Assembly (NCBI RefSeq): GCF_004362515.1
Contig: NZ_SNXU01000001.1
Span: 1,922,001-1,986,000 of the forward strand
Length of the DNA: 64,000 nt
Reading direction: 5' to 3'
Origin: Actinokineospora alba
Lineage (GTDB): Bacteria; Actinomycetota; Actinomycetes; Mycobacteriales; Pseudonocardiaceae
This document shows positions 36,540 through 44,883 of the stretch, piece by piece. Every line of letters starts with the position of its first letter. Position 1 is the first letter of the stretch. The position numbers were made by a program, and so were the translations under genes. The notes beneath the pieces are model-generated. The model was not told the origin of the DNA. It searched no databases and saw only the letters and a list, made by a program, of their open reading frames with translations.

Positions 36540-38165
36540 ATGGGCGTAGTCGACGACCTGGCGAGAGCCCGCGCGGCTTTCGAGCACCGCGAGTGGATGG
36601 CGGCCTACGAGGCGCTGTCCGAAGCGGACGACGCCGTGCTGACCGCCGACGACTTCGCCCAACTCGCCACCGCCGCCTACCTGGTCGGCCGGACGAACGA
36701 CTGCGTCCAGGCGATGCAGCGCGCCTACCAGGGACATGTGGACGCGGGCGACACGCTCGGGGCCGCCCGCTGCGGGTTCTGGCTCTCCATGGTCCTGCTC
36801 ATGAGCGGTGAACCGGCGGTCGCGGGCGGCTGGGGAAGCCGCTGCCAGCGCCTGCTCGACGACGTTCCCGGGGACGTCGTGGAGCGCGGCTACCTGCTGA
36901 TGCTCGCGATGCTGCGGAGCTTCTTCACCGGCGACCACGAGACCGCCCACCGGCTGGCGCTCGAAGTCATCGACTACGGCCACCGGTACCGCGACGCCGA
37001 CCTGCTGGCCAACGGCCTCAACGCGCAGGGCAGGCTGCTGCTCTACGCGGGCCGCGTCCCCGAGGGCCTGGCGCTGCTCGACGAGGCGATGATCGGGATC
37101 TCGACCGGCGAGGTGTCGCCGGTGTCCGCGGGCCAGGTGTACTGCTCGATGATCGAGGCCTGCCAGGAGGTCAGCGACTACGGCCGCGCCGCGGAGTGGA
37201 CCAGCGTGCTCACCACGTGGATCGACGCGCAGCCCGGCCTGGTCAAGTTCACCGGCCAGTGCGCGGTGCACCGCGGCCAGATCATGCGGGTCCGCGGCGC
37301 GTTCACCGAGGCGGTCGAGGAGTTCGAACTCGCCGCGCACCGCTACGCCGCCGCCGAGACACCGGGGGCGGCGGGTCTGGCGCTGGCCGAATGCGGCGAC
37401 GTCCTGCGGGTCCGCGGTGACTTCGCCGCCGCCGAGGCGGCCTACGCCCGCGCGGCGGGTTACGGGTATGAGCCACAGCCCGGCCTCGCCCTGCTCTGGT
37501 CGGCGCGCGGCCGTGGCCAGGCCGCGGTGGCGGCGGTGAGCAGGCTGCTGGGCGAGCAACGCGGCCCGGTGCACCGCTCACGGCTGCTTCCGGGCGCCGT
37601 CGAGGTGTTGCTGGCCGGGGGCGACACCGACCAGGCCGACGAACTCAGCGTCGAACTCGCCGCCATCGCCGGGTCGTTCGGCTGCCCCGCGCTGCGCGCC
37701 ATGGCGGGCTACGCCCGCGGCGGTGTCCTGCTCGCGCGCGGCGAACCCGCCGCGGCGCTGCCGGAATCGCGCATCGCGGCGCAGGAATGGCAGCGACTCA
37801 GCTCGCCATACGAGTTGGCCCGGTGCCGCGTGCTCATCGGCCGCGCCCTGCGTGAACTGGCCGACGAACAGTCCGCGACCACGGAGTTCGCCGCCGCCCG
37901 CCAGGTCTTCCACGACCTCGGGGCACTCCCCGCCGAACAGGAAGCGGCCCACCTGGTCGCCCCCGCCGCCCCGGGCGGCCTCACCGCGCGCGAGGTCGAG
38001 GTGCTGCGGCTGGTCGCGGCCGGACGCAGCAATCCGGAGATCGCTGCCCGGCTGGTGCTGAGCGAGAAGACCGTGGCTCGGCACCTGTCGAACATCTTCA
38101 CCAAACTCGACGTCACCTCCCGCACCGCGGCCGCGGCCTTCGCCTACGAGAACCGGCTCGTCTGA
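36540..38165 (+). CDS. LuxR-family regulator with TPR-like sensor region, no ATPase domain
   Basis: A 541-residue regulator. Residues 1 to about 460 are helical repeats resembling TPRs (AAYEALSEADDAVLTADDFA, FAAAEAAYARAAGYG). The C-terminal 65 residues form a LuxR-type HTH (LTAREVEVLRLVAAGRSNPE, then LSEKTVARHLSNIFTKLDV). Unlike LAL/MalT proteins it lacks the P-loop ATPase domain. The ATG at 36540 has AGGGAGA upstream. Being downstream of the flavin monooxygenase, it may control that gene or be co-regulated with it. The ligand is unknown. Confidence 0.87.
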   Translation: MGVVDDLARARAAFEHREWMAAYEALSEADDAVLTADDFAQLATAAYLVGRTNDCVQAMQRAYQGHVDAGDTLGAARCGFWLSMVLLMSGEPAVAGGWGSRCQRLLDDVPGDVVERGYLLMLAMLRSFFTGDHETAHRLALEVIDYGHRYRDADLLANGLNAQGRLLLYAGRVPEGLALLDEAMIGISTGEVSPVSAGQVYCSMIEACQEVSDYGRAAEWTSVLTTWIDAQPGLVKFTGQCAVHRGQIMRVRGAFTEAVEEFELAAHRYAAAETPGAAGLALAECGDVLRVRGDFAAAEAAYARAAGYGYEPQPGLALLWSARGRGQAAVAAVSRLLGEQRGPVHRSRLLPGAVEVLLAGGDTDQADELSVELAAIAGSFGCPALRAMAGYARGGVLLARGEPAAALPESRIAAQEWQRLSSPYELARCRVLIGRALRELADEQSATTEFAAARQVFHDLGALPAEQEAAHLVAPAAPGGLTAREVEVLRLVAAGRSNPEIAARLVLSEKTVARHLSNIFTKLDVTSRTAAAAFAYENRLV

Positions 38166-38281
38166 AGTGGGCTCAGTTTGGTAAATCGGCCACCCACTGC
38201 TGATCAGACTCGGTAACGTGCCGCCGGCCCGCCATGCGATCCCGCGTGTAATTGAGGGCATTCCAGGAATTGAAGGTATTC

Positions 38282-38851
38282 ATGAGCACCGACACGCCCA
38301 CGCCCGCGCCCGCTCCGCACGTTCCCGCGGAGGAGCCCGCGCCGAAGAAGAAGAGCATCGGCGTCAAGATCCTGTCCTACATCGTCGGGGCGATCGTCGT
38401 GGCCGGACTCGTCTACGGGTTCAACTACTTCTCCAGTGACGCGGCGCAGGCCAAGGCAGGCGAGTGCGCGAGTGTCACCGGCACCACCACCAAGCCCGAC
38501 TTCAAGGTCGTCGACTGCGGCGCCGCCGAGGCGAACTACACCATCGGCAAGGTCCTCGGCTCGACCACCGAGAAGTGCGGCGGCGCGTACGACGAGTACA
38601 CCGAGACCGCGCGCAAGGGCCCGGACTCGAAGCTGTGCCTGGTCCCGAACCTCGTCGAGGGCGCGTGCTACGAGGACCCCACGACGTCCAAGGCCATGGG
38701 CATGGCGAAGACCGAGTGCAAGGCGGGCGCCATCAAGGTCGTCAAGAAGGCCGATGGCGTCGTCGACGAGAAGCTGTGCACGGACTCGTCGCCGCTGTCC
38801 TACACCGAGCCGAAGCTGACCCTCTGCCTCACGCAGGTCGAATCCTCCTGA
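38282..38851 (+). CDS. Membrane-anchored Cys-rich protein (LppU/SCO3897-like)
   Basis: A 189-residue protein from the ATG at 38282 (GAAGG upstream). It has a Pro/Ala-rich cytoplasmic head and one membrane segment (about residues 36-55, ILSYIVGAIVVAGLVYGF). The extracytoplasmic domain contains eight cysteines spaced for disulfides (GECASV, VDCGAA, EKCGGAY, KLCLVP, GACYED, TECKAG, KLCTDS, TLCLTQ). It resembles LppU-type actinobacterial proteins of unknown role. It is monocistronic and followed by a strong terminator. Confidence 0.75.
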   Translation: MSTDTPTPAPAPHVPAEEPAPKKKSIGVKILSYIVGAIVVAGLVYGFNYFSSDAAQAKAGECASVTGTTTKPDFKVVDCGAAEANYTIGKVLGSTTEKCGGAYDEYTETARKGPDSKLCLVPNLVEGACYEDPTTSKAMGMAKTECKAGAIKVVKKADGVVDEKLCTDSSPLSYTEPKLTLCLTQVESS

Positions 38852-38865
38852 CGCTCTGACACTGG

Positions 38866-38902
38866 AAAGGTGCGCGTGCCGCTCGTCGGCACGCGCACCT
38901 TT
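38866..38902 (+). terminator. Hairpin terminator
   Basis: The 16-bp perfect stem AAAGGTGCGCGTGCCG / CGGCACGCGCACCTTT continues as TCGTTTGTC. It is nearly the same sequence as the hairpin at 39514. Confidence 0.85.
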
Positions 38903-38940
38903 CGTTTGTCCTCCCGGCCAAGATCGGACACGATCGGCGC

Positions 38941-39507
38941 ATGTCGGGACTGGATCGGCCGGTGGTCGTCGCGGTGTGCGGAAGCCCTGGGGCCGGGAAG
39001 ACCACCGTCGCCCGCGCGACGGCGCGCCGCCTCGGGGTGCCGTTCCTGACCCGCGATGAGATCAAGACCGGCCTGGGACTGTCGTCGGCTTCGGCGGCCG
39101 AGGACGGCGGCGTCCGGTTCACCCCGGACTTCCACGTCGCGGGCGGTCCGGTGAGCCGGCGGGCCGAGGCGGCGATGGTGGACGCGGCCCGGCTGTTCGC
39201 GTCGGCACGGGTGAGCTTCGTCGTGGAGTCATCGGTGTTGTCCGACAAGCTGTTGGCCGCCCTGGCCGACGCCAGAGTGCTCGCCGTTCATGTCACCGCT
39301 CGCGAAGCGGTCATCGACGGACGCCTCCGCGCCCGGGTGTCCGCGATCGACCGGCAACTCGCGTCCCAGTTCCAGCGGGGTGAGATGGACCCGTCGATCT
39401 TCAAGCCGCCCAGCGGGGTCGGCGCCGTCGTCGAGGTCGACACTTCGGATCAGGAGATCCCGGACGTCGGCCCGATCGAGGCGGCAGTCAACGCTTTGCT
39501 TCGGTAA
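38941..39507 (+). CDS. AAA/P-loop small-molecule kinase-like protein
   Basis: A 188-residue P-loop protein: Walker A AVCGSPGAGKTTVARATARRLG, then FLTRDEIKTGLGLS, and VSFVVESSVLSDKL. The layout resembles shikimate/gluconate-kinase and zeta-toxin-like phosphotransferases. The substrate is unknown. It stands alone between two matching hairpins. Confidence 0.75.
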   Translation: MSGLDRPVVVAVCGSPGAGKTTVARATARRLGVPFLTRDEIKTGLGLSSASAAEDGGVRFTPDFHVAGGPVSRRAEAAMVDAARLFASARVSFVVESSVLSDKLLAALADARVLAVHVTAREAVIDGRLRARVSAIDRQLASQFQRGEMDPSIFKPPSGVGAVVEVDTSDQEIPDVGPIEAAVNALLR

Positions 39508-39513
39508 CCGAGA

Positions 39514-39546
39514 AGGTGCGCGCGCCGCCGGGCGGCACGCGCACCT
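39514..39546. terminator. Hairpin terminator between convergent genes
   Basis: A 16-bp stem with one mismatch (AGGTGCGCGCGCCGCC / GGCGGCACGCGCACCT) lies between the kinase-like gene and the leuA stop. Confidence 0.75.
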
Positions 39547-39551
39547 CGGTC

Positions 39552-41342
39552 CTACTTGTGCGCCCGGTTCACCGCGGACACCACGGCCCGCAGCGAGGCG
39601 GTGACGATGGAGCTGTCGATCGCCACGCCCCACAGGACCTGGTCGCCCACCGCGCACTCGACGTATGCCGCCGCGCGGGCGTCGTCGCCGGAGGTCAGGG
39701 CGTGCTCGGAGTAGTCGAGCACCCGGACGTCGTAGCCCACGCTGGCCAGACCGTCGACGAACGCCGCGATCGGGCCGTTGCCCGCACCGGTGATCTCGTG
39801 GTCCTCGCCCTCGACGCCGACCGTCGCCGTGATCTCGTCGCGGCCCTCGCCGTCGTCGGAGATGCGGCTGCGGCGCAGGCGCAGCGGGGAGACCCGGTCC
39901 AGGTACTCGCCGGCGAAGACGTCCCACATCTCCTTCGGGCTGACCTCGCCGCCCTCGCTGTCGGTGACAGCCTGGATGACCTGCGAGAACTCGATCTGCA
40001 GCCTGCGCGGCAGCTTGAGCTGGTGCTCGGTCTTCATCACGTAGGCCACGCCGCCCTTGCCGGACTGCGAGTTGACCCGGATGACCGCCTCGTACGACCG
40101 GCCGATGTCCTTCGGGTCGATCGGCAGGTACGGGACCTCCCACGGGTGGTCGTCGACCCCCACGCCTGCGGCGTCGGCGTCGGCGCGCATGGCGTCGAAG
40201 CCCTTGTTGATCGCGTCCTGGTGGCTGCCGGAGAACGCGGTGAACACCAGGTCGCCGCCCCACGGGTGGCGCTCGGCGACGGGCAGCTGGTTGCAGTACT
40301 CGACCGTGCGCCGGATCTCGTCGATGTCGGAGAAGTCGATCTGCGGGTCGATGCCCTGGCTGAACAGGTTCATCCCCAGCGTGACCAGGTCGACGTTGCC
40401 GGTGCGCTCGCCGTTGCCGAACAGGCAGCCCTCGATGCGGTCGGCCCCGGCCAGGTAGCCCAGCTCGGCCGCCGCGACGCCGGTGCCCCGGTCGTTGTGC
40501 GGGTGCAGGCTCAGCACCAGCGAGTCCCGGTTGTCCAGGTTGCGGTGCATCCACTCGATCGAGTCGGCGTAGACGTTCGGCGTGGCCATCTCGACGGTCG
40601 CGGGCAGGTTGACGATCATCGGCCGCTCGGGCGTCGGCTGCCAGATCCCGGCCACCGCGTTGCACACCTCGGCGGCGTAGGACAGCTCGGTGCCGGTGTA
40701 GGACTCGGGGGAGTACTCGAACCGGAAGTCGGTGTCGCCGTACTTCTCGGCGAAGGACAGCACGACCTCGGCGCCGTCGGTGGCGATCTTCTTGATGCCG
40801 TCGCGGTCCTGCCGGAACACCACGCGCCGCTGCAGGATCGACGTGGAGTTGTACAGGTGGACGATCGCGCTGTGCGCGCCCTCGACGGCCTCGAAGGTGC
40901 GCTCGATCAGCTCGGGCCGGGCCTGGGTGAGGACCTGGATGCGCACGTCGTCGGGGATCGCGCCCTCGGTGACGATCTCGCGGACGAAGTCGAAGTCGGT
41001 CTGGCTCGCGGCCGGGAAGCCGACCTCGATCTCCTTGTAGCCCATGCGCACCAGCAGGTCGAACATGCGGCGCTTGCGGGCGGGCGACATCGGGTCGATC
41101 AGCGCCTGGTTGCCGTCACGCAGGTCGACCGCGCACCACAGCGGCGCCTTGGTGATGCGTTTGGTGGGCCAGGTGCGGTCGGGTACGTCGATCGGCTCGA
41201 CCAGCTCGGGGAACGGGCGGTACCGGTGGAACGGCATCGAGCTGCCGCGCTGCGGGTTCCACGCGGGCTGGCCGTCCGGGATGGGACGCGACGGCGTCCG
41301 GATCCGGCTGTTGGCGGAGGAGTAGGCGTCTGAACTGCTCAT
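39552..41342 (-). CDS. leuA: 2-isopropylmalate synthase
   Basis: The first committed enzyme of leucine biosynthesis; it condenses acetyl-CoA with 2-oxoisovalerate. The 596-residue product is the long actinobacterial form. The catalytic TIM barrel has LWCAVDLRDGNQALIDPM (metal Asp) and LSLHPHNDRGTGVAAAELG (HxHxD). The C-terminal LeuA dimer domain for leucine feedback follows (WGVAIDSSIVTASLRAVVSAV at the end). AGGAG lies eight bases before the ATG. Expression is probably controlled by the leucine leader peptide and hairpin 50-120 bp upstream. Confidence 0.96.
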   Translation of the reverse strand: MSSSDAYSSANSRIRTPSRPIPDGQPAWNPQRGSSMPFHRYRPFPELVEPIDVPDRTWPTKRITKAPLWCAVDLRDGNQALIDPMSPARKRRMFDLLVRMGYKEIEVGFPAASQTDFDFVREIVTEGAIPDDVRIQVLTQARPELIERTFEAVEGAHSAIVHLYNSTSILQRRVVFRQDRDGIKKIATDGAEVVLSFAEKYGDTDFRFEYSPESYTGTELSYAAEVCNAVAGIWQPTPERPMIVNLPATVEMATPNVYADSIEWMHRNLDNRDSLVLSLHPHNDRGTGVAAAELGYLAGADRIEGCLFGNGERTGNVDLVTLGMNLFSQGIDPQIDFSDIDEIRRTVEYCNQLPVAERHPWGGDLVFTAFSGSHQDAINKGFDAMRADADAAGVGVDDHPWEVPYLPIDPKDIGRSYEAVIRVNSQSGKGGVAYVMKTEHQLKLPRRLQIEFSQVIQAVTDSEGGEVSPKEMWDVFAGEYLDRVSPLRLRRSRISDDGEGRDEITATVGVEGEDHEITGAGNGPIAAFVDGLASVGYDVRVLDYSEHALTSGDDARAAAYVECAVGDQVLWGVAIDSSIVTASLRAVVSAVNRAHK

Positions 41343-41392
41343 TGCGGGGGCTCCTGCTTAACGGTGTCGGGGACCGGCGGCATGCCCGAACT

Positions 41393-41431
41393 CCGCGACG
41401 GGGAGCCGGCCTGAATCAGGCCCCGTCGCGG
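41393..41431 (-). promoter_or_regulatory. leuA attenuator hairpin
   Basis: The outer stem CCGCGACGGGG / CCCCGTCGCGG (11 bp, perfect) encloses an inner CCTGA/TCAGG stem. The leader-peptide codons run through the 5' arm and its stop lies in the inner hairpin. A ribosome finishing the leader would melt the stem, while one stalled at the Leu codons would sit just before it. No T-run is visible, so the mechanism could be transcriptional or translational. Confidence 0.6.
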
Positions 41432-41460
41432 CAGCGAAGCAGGAGGAGAGCGTGAGCCAC
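41416..41460 (-). CDS. leuL: leuA leader peptide (Leu x4)
   Basis: A 14-codon ORF on the minus strand, GTG start at 41460, stop at 41416, product MAHALLLLRCRDGA. Four consecutive Leu codons (CTC CTC CTG CTT, 41448-41437) followed by RCRDGA and the overlapping hairpin match the pattern of actinobacterial leuA leader peptides. The RBS is weak. It lies 74 bp upstream of the leuA ATG. Confidence 0.75.
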   Translation of the reverse strand: MAHALLLLRCRDGA

Positions 41461-41579
41461 GCACTCAGAGTAGCCATGGACCGGCCCGATATGGAAACGT
41501 GCGTCCACATGGTGGGCGGCAACGCCGTTACGCCAACTGGCCGAGTTTGCGAATCGGCAGGTCGGGGCACTCTTCGGGC

Positions 41580-41876
41580 ATGACTACGCGCAGATGGTAC
41601 GCAACACGAGGCACCGGCACCGCGGCCCGGATCGTGTCCGGCATCGGTGCACTGTTCGCCCTCATCATCGTCATCTACATCCTGCTGATGATCTTCGGCG
41701 CGAACATGGCGAACGCGTTCTCCAGGTTCATCCAGTCGATGGCGGAGCCACTCGCGCTGTTCTTCCCCGGCCTGTTCCCGATCGCCAACGCGACGCTGAA
41801 CGTGATCGTGAACTACGGCCTCGCGGCGCTGTTCTGGATCGTCGTCACGGGCATCATCGCCCGCGTCGTCTCCTGA
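41580..41876 (+). CDS. Small two-helix membrane protein (paralogue A)
   Basis: A 98-residue protein from the ATG at 41580. Membrane helices are at about residues 20-42 (SGIGALFALIIVIYILLMIF) and in the last 25 residues (NVIVNYGLAALFWIVVTGII). It is homologous to the next gene: both share a GxxxANxxxxFxxxxA stretch and NYGLAAxFWxVVTxIxAR. It is divergent from leuA. Function is unknown. Confidence 0.75.
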   Translation: MTTRRWYATRGTGTAARIVSGIGALFALIIVIYILLMIFGANMANAFSRFIQSMAEPLALFFPGLFPIANATLNVIVNYGLAALFWIVVTGIIARVVS

Positions 41877-41922
41877 TCCCGCACGCATAGCCCCGGGCGG
41901 GCTGCCGTGCCAGACTGCCCGC

Positions 41923-42261
41923 ATGGCTGACAGCACCGAGGAAACCGGCCGCGAGGGCCGCACGGGCGCGCAGTGGCGGGCCGACATCGTGGGCCTCATC
42001 GCGAACCTCGTGCGGTGGGCGGGCCTGCTGATCGCCTTGGTCCTGGTCGTGCACGTCATCCTGGTGATGGGCAACGCGAACACGGCGAACGGCATCACGA
42101 CCTTCGTCCGCGACACCGCGGACGTCTTCGTGCTGGCGTTCAAGAACCTGTTCGCGCCCGAGGACGCCAAACTGGGTGTGCTGATCAATTACGGCCTGGC
42201 CGCGATCTTCTGGCTCGTCGTCACGACGATCGTGGCCAGGTTGATCCGCAGGCTCGCTTAG
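41923..42261 (+). CDS. Small two-helix membrane protein (paralogue B)
   Basis: A 112-residue paralogue of the preceding gene, 46 bp downstream. An acidic and basic N-terminal tail (EETGREGRTGAQWRADIVG) is followed by helix 1 (LIALVLVVHVILVMG) and the shared C-terminal helix (NYGLAAIFWLVVTTIVARLI). This is a tandem duplication. The small size and conserved central amphipathic region suggest a structural or assembly role; none is known. Confidence 0.78.
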   Translation: MADSTEETGREGRTGAQWRADIVGLIANLVRWAGLLIALVLVVHVILVMGNANTANGITTFVRDTADVFVLAFKNLFAPEDAKLGVLINYGLAAIFWLVVTTIVARLIRRLA

Positions 42262-42331
42262 CCGTGTCTCGGGCGGCCATCCAGGTGATTGGGCTGCCGT
42301 CCGAGCGTGATCAACCTCTACGCTGGCGATC

Positions 42332-42922
42332 ATGTCCGCGGAGTGGGCGTCAATTGTCGTAGACATTGTCGGCATAGTGCTGGGTGTTGTCGGCTGGTGG
42401 GCTCAGCCATTGATCGAACGCCGAATAATGGAATCGCGCAGGACTGTTCACCCGATACCCGGCGCCCCGCACGGGACCGACCTGACGCGACGGGTGCAAA
42501 AGTGGCTCACCGCCGCCACCTTGATCGTCCCGAGCACGATGCTGGCTTATGCCGTGATCGACGTCCGGGTGGGCGTCCAGCACGTCGATCTGGCCGTTTT
42601 GCCTGCCGCGGTGCTGGGACTCTTGTTCACCGTGGTCACTTCCCTGCTGGTCGGGCTGATCGGTGTGGGTGATCACCGCGCCATCCGCGTAGCGGCGGTG
42701 ATCTGCGCTGTCTTCGACAAGGTGTTCATTCTCGCGGCAATGGTTTATCTCTGGTTCGCTTTGACCGCGTTGACCCATGTTCTCGGTATCAGGTATTTCG
42801 TAGCCGAACTGGACAGCCCGGTGCTCACCACTTTCCAGGCGGGCGTTCTGGCCGCCCTGTCGACAATCGCGTGGCGGGTTGTCGACAACAGTGCCGACCT
42901 GTTGGCGGGTCTCAAACGCTAG
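42332..42922 (+). CDS. Integral membrane protein, unknown function
   Basis: A 196-residue protein with about five hydrophobic segments, one starting at the N-terminus (ASIVVDIVGIVLGVVGWW), then a polar loop (LIERRIMESRRTVHP) and later TMLAYAVIDV, LLFTVVTSLLVGLIGVG and FILAAMVYLWFAL. Codon use is clearly less GC-biased than that of neighbours (many A/T third positions), which suggests recent acquisition or weak expression. No family is recognised. It overlaps the convergent nitroreductase stop by 4 bp. Confidence 0.72.
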   Translation: MSAEWASIVVDIVGIVLGVVGWWAQPLIERRIMESRRTVHPIPGAPHGTDLTRRVQKWLTAATLIVPSTMLAYAVIDVRVGVQHVDLAVLPAAVLGLLFTVVTSLLVGLIGVGDHRAIRVAAVICAVFDKVFILAAMVYLWFALTALTHVLGIRYFVAELDSPVLTTFQAGVLAALSTIAWRVVDNSADLLAGLKR

Positions 42923-43503
42923 AAGGGCGTGCCCCACTCGGTGAAAGCCAGGTCGGAGAGCGGCAGCCGCTTCCGGGGCCGGGTCTCGCGTTCCCGCTTC
43001 TCCGGTGGGAGCAGCTCCGGCGGTCCGAGCACGCCGACCGCCACCGCCACCAGCGGCCTGATGTCCCCGGGAAGGTCGAACTCCGCCGCGATCCCCGCCT
43101 TGTCGAACCCCGCCATCTGGTGCGCGACCAGCCCCTCGGCCACCGCCTGCAACACCAGGTTCTCCGTCGCCAGCCCCACGCCGTACTCCGCGTACGGCAC
43201 CTCACCCTTGGGGTTCACCGTCGCCGCGCAGGCGATCAGGAGCGCGCCCGCGTTGACCGTCCACGCCTGGTTTCCCCGGTTGAGCTGCCCGAAGATCCGG
43301 TCGAACGTCGGCGTCCCCCGCATCCCCACCAGGTAACGCGCGGGCTGGGTGTTGCCATACGACGGCGCCCACCGGGCCGCCTCCAGCATCCGCCGCATCG
43401 CCTCCTCCGGCACGACACCGGAAGGGTCGAGCGCGCGCGGACTCCAGCGCGCCTTGATCAGCGGGTGCAGGTCAGGGTCGGTGGGCCCAAGGTCAGATGG
43501 CAT
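42919..43503 (-). CDS. Nitroreductase-family protein
   Basis: A 194-residue FMN-dependent nitroreductase. It has the N-terminal LIKARWSPRALDPSGVVPEE (SxRxF-like FMN contact), EAARWAPSYGNTQPARYLVG and the C-terminal VAVGVLGPPELLPPEKRERETR. Such enzymes reduce nitroaromatics, quinones or related compounds with NAD(P)H. The ATG lies 11 bp inside the 3' end of the mannosyltransferase gene, so translation is likely coupled. Confidence 0.87.
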   Translation of the reverse strand: MPSDLGPTDPDLHPLIKARWSPRALDPSGVVPEEAMRRMLEAARWAPSYGNTQPARYLVGMRGTPTFDRIFGQLNRGNQAWTVNAGALLIACAATVNPKGEVPYAEYGVGLATENLVLQAVAEGLVAHQMAGFDKAGIAAEFDLPGDIRPLVAVAVGVLGPPELLPPEKRERETRPRKRLPLSDLAFTEWGTPF

Positions 43504-44704
43504 AGCCCCAGGCCGTGATCGAGTACGCGCCGAACCACGCCGACGCCACCGCGATCCCGGCGAGCGTGAGCACCACGGTGGACGGGCGCCGCTTGGCCAG
43601 CGCCAAGGCGATCGGGATCAGCAGCGTGAACGCCGGGAGCATCAGCCGGGCCTTGGAGTTCATCAGCCCGTTCGAGCACAGGTCCATCGCCAGCACCCCG
43701 GCCGCGTACACCAGCAGCGGCCACTCCAGCCGCCGCCGCCAGCCGATGACCAGCAGGGCCAGCGCGCCGACGATCAGCCCGACCGTGGCCACCTCCAGCA
43801 CCGACCGCGCGTTGCCGAGCACGTCCATCGTGAACCGGACGGTCGCGACCCCGCCGTCGAACTCCGAGTCCCAGCCCCGCCGCTGCAGGGCGAACCAGCC
43901 GTCCCACTCACCGGTCTGCACACCGACCCACGCGAGGTAGCCGATCAGCCCGACCGGGGCGAGCACCCCGCCCAGCCAAGGCCGCCAGGAGTCGCGCCGC
44001 TGGAACACCGCCACCAGCGCCGCCAGCCCCACGGCCAGGATCAGCGCCGACGCCGTGGGCCGTACGAGTCCCGCCGCCGCGCAGCACAGCCCGGCCCCGA
44101 TCCACTGCCGTTCGAGCACGAACACCAGCGCCCACACGGCCAGCGCGCAGAACATCGCCTCGGAGTACGCCATCGACAGCACGATCGCCATGGGCGACGC
44201 GGCGAACAGCGCGACCAGGATCAGCCCGACCGTGCGGGAGCCGCCGGTGATGATCGTCCCCAGCCGCGTCAGCCCGTACGCGCACACCACACCGAAGGCG
44301 ACGGTCACCGCCAGCGCCGAGGGCAGCAGCCGGAACCCCAGGTCGCTGAGCCAGCCGACGACGGTCGGGTAGCCGGGGAAGAAGGCGAGCGGTGTCTCGA
44401 AGCTGCGCTTGCCGAACGCGTCGACCAGGCCGGACGGGACACCGGCGTAGCCGTTCCCGGCGATCGCCAGGAACCACTGCCCGTCCCACGATTTGAGCGC
44501 GTCGGTCGTCGAGATGTCGTTGCGGCCGGCCATCCAGCTCAGGATCAGCAGCCCGAACTCGCGGATGCCGAGGAAGATCACCCCGGGTGCGATGACGTGG
44601 GTGATCCGCCGGGCGGTCCACCGCCGCACACGCCTAGGGGCCACCTCAGGCTGTGCCGTCGTGGTTTCCTCAGCGCTCGCGGGCGCCACGTCCGTCGCAG
44701 ACAC
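43493..44704 (-). CDS. PIG-V-like membrane mannosyltransferase
   Basis: A 403-residue polytopic membrane protein with about nine hydrophobic segments. The SWDGQWFLAIAGNGYAGVP motif in the first external loop matches the WDxxWYxxIAxxGY pattern of PIG-V/GT-C mannosyltransferases, which use polyprenyl-phosphate-mannose. Such enzymes add mannose to lipoglycans or secreted proteins; the acceptor here is unknown. The GTG at 44704, with GGAGAGG upstream, is chosen; the frame extends to 44785 through a low-support stretch that would also cross the ask upstream region. Confidence 0.8.
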   Translation of the reverse strand: MSATDVAPASAEETTTAQPEVAPRRVRRWTARRITHVIAPGVIFLGIREFGLLILSWMAGRNDISTTDALKSWDGQWFLAIAGNGYAGVPSGLVDAFGKRSFETPLAFFPGYPTVVGWLSDLGFRLLPSALAVTVAFGVVCAYGLTRLGTIITGGSRTVGLILVALFAASPMAIVLSMAYSEAMFCALAVWALVFVLERQWIGAGLCCAAAGLVRPTASALILAVGLAALVAVFQRRDSWRPWLGGVLAPVGLIGYLAWVGVQTGEWDGWFALQRRGWDSEFDGGVATVRFTMDVLGNARSVLEVATVGLIVGALALLVIGWRRRLEWPLLVYAAGVLAMDLCSNGLMNSKARLMLPAFTLLIPIALALAKRRPSTVVLTLAGIAVASAWFGAYSITAWGYAI

Positions 44705-44883
44705 CCCGATCCTCTCCACATCTGCTGGCCGTCCGGCCCAGCGTAGCCGCCCGTGCGCAGGCGGTCGGGGAGTGGCGGGAGACACAGAGCACCTCGGGAC
44801 GAAGCCGGTGCGCAGGTAGGCTCTCCTGCGATAAGCGTGGCGGCCCCGGCCGCCCGCCCGCGGGCCTGAGGAGGTTGCACGCA

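Noticed and set aside
41358..41477. Alternative 40-codon leader frame upstream of leuA (MATLSAWLTLSSCF...)
   Set aside because: Its Leu codons are scattered and it does not couple to the hairpin; the overlapping Leu4 frame fits the known leader pattern.
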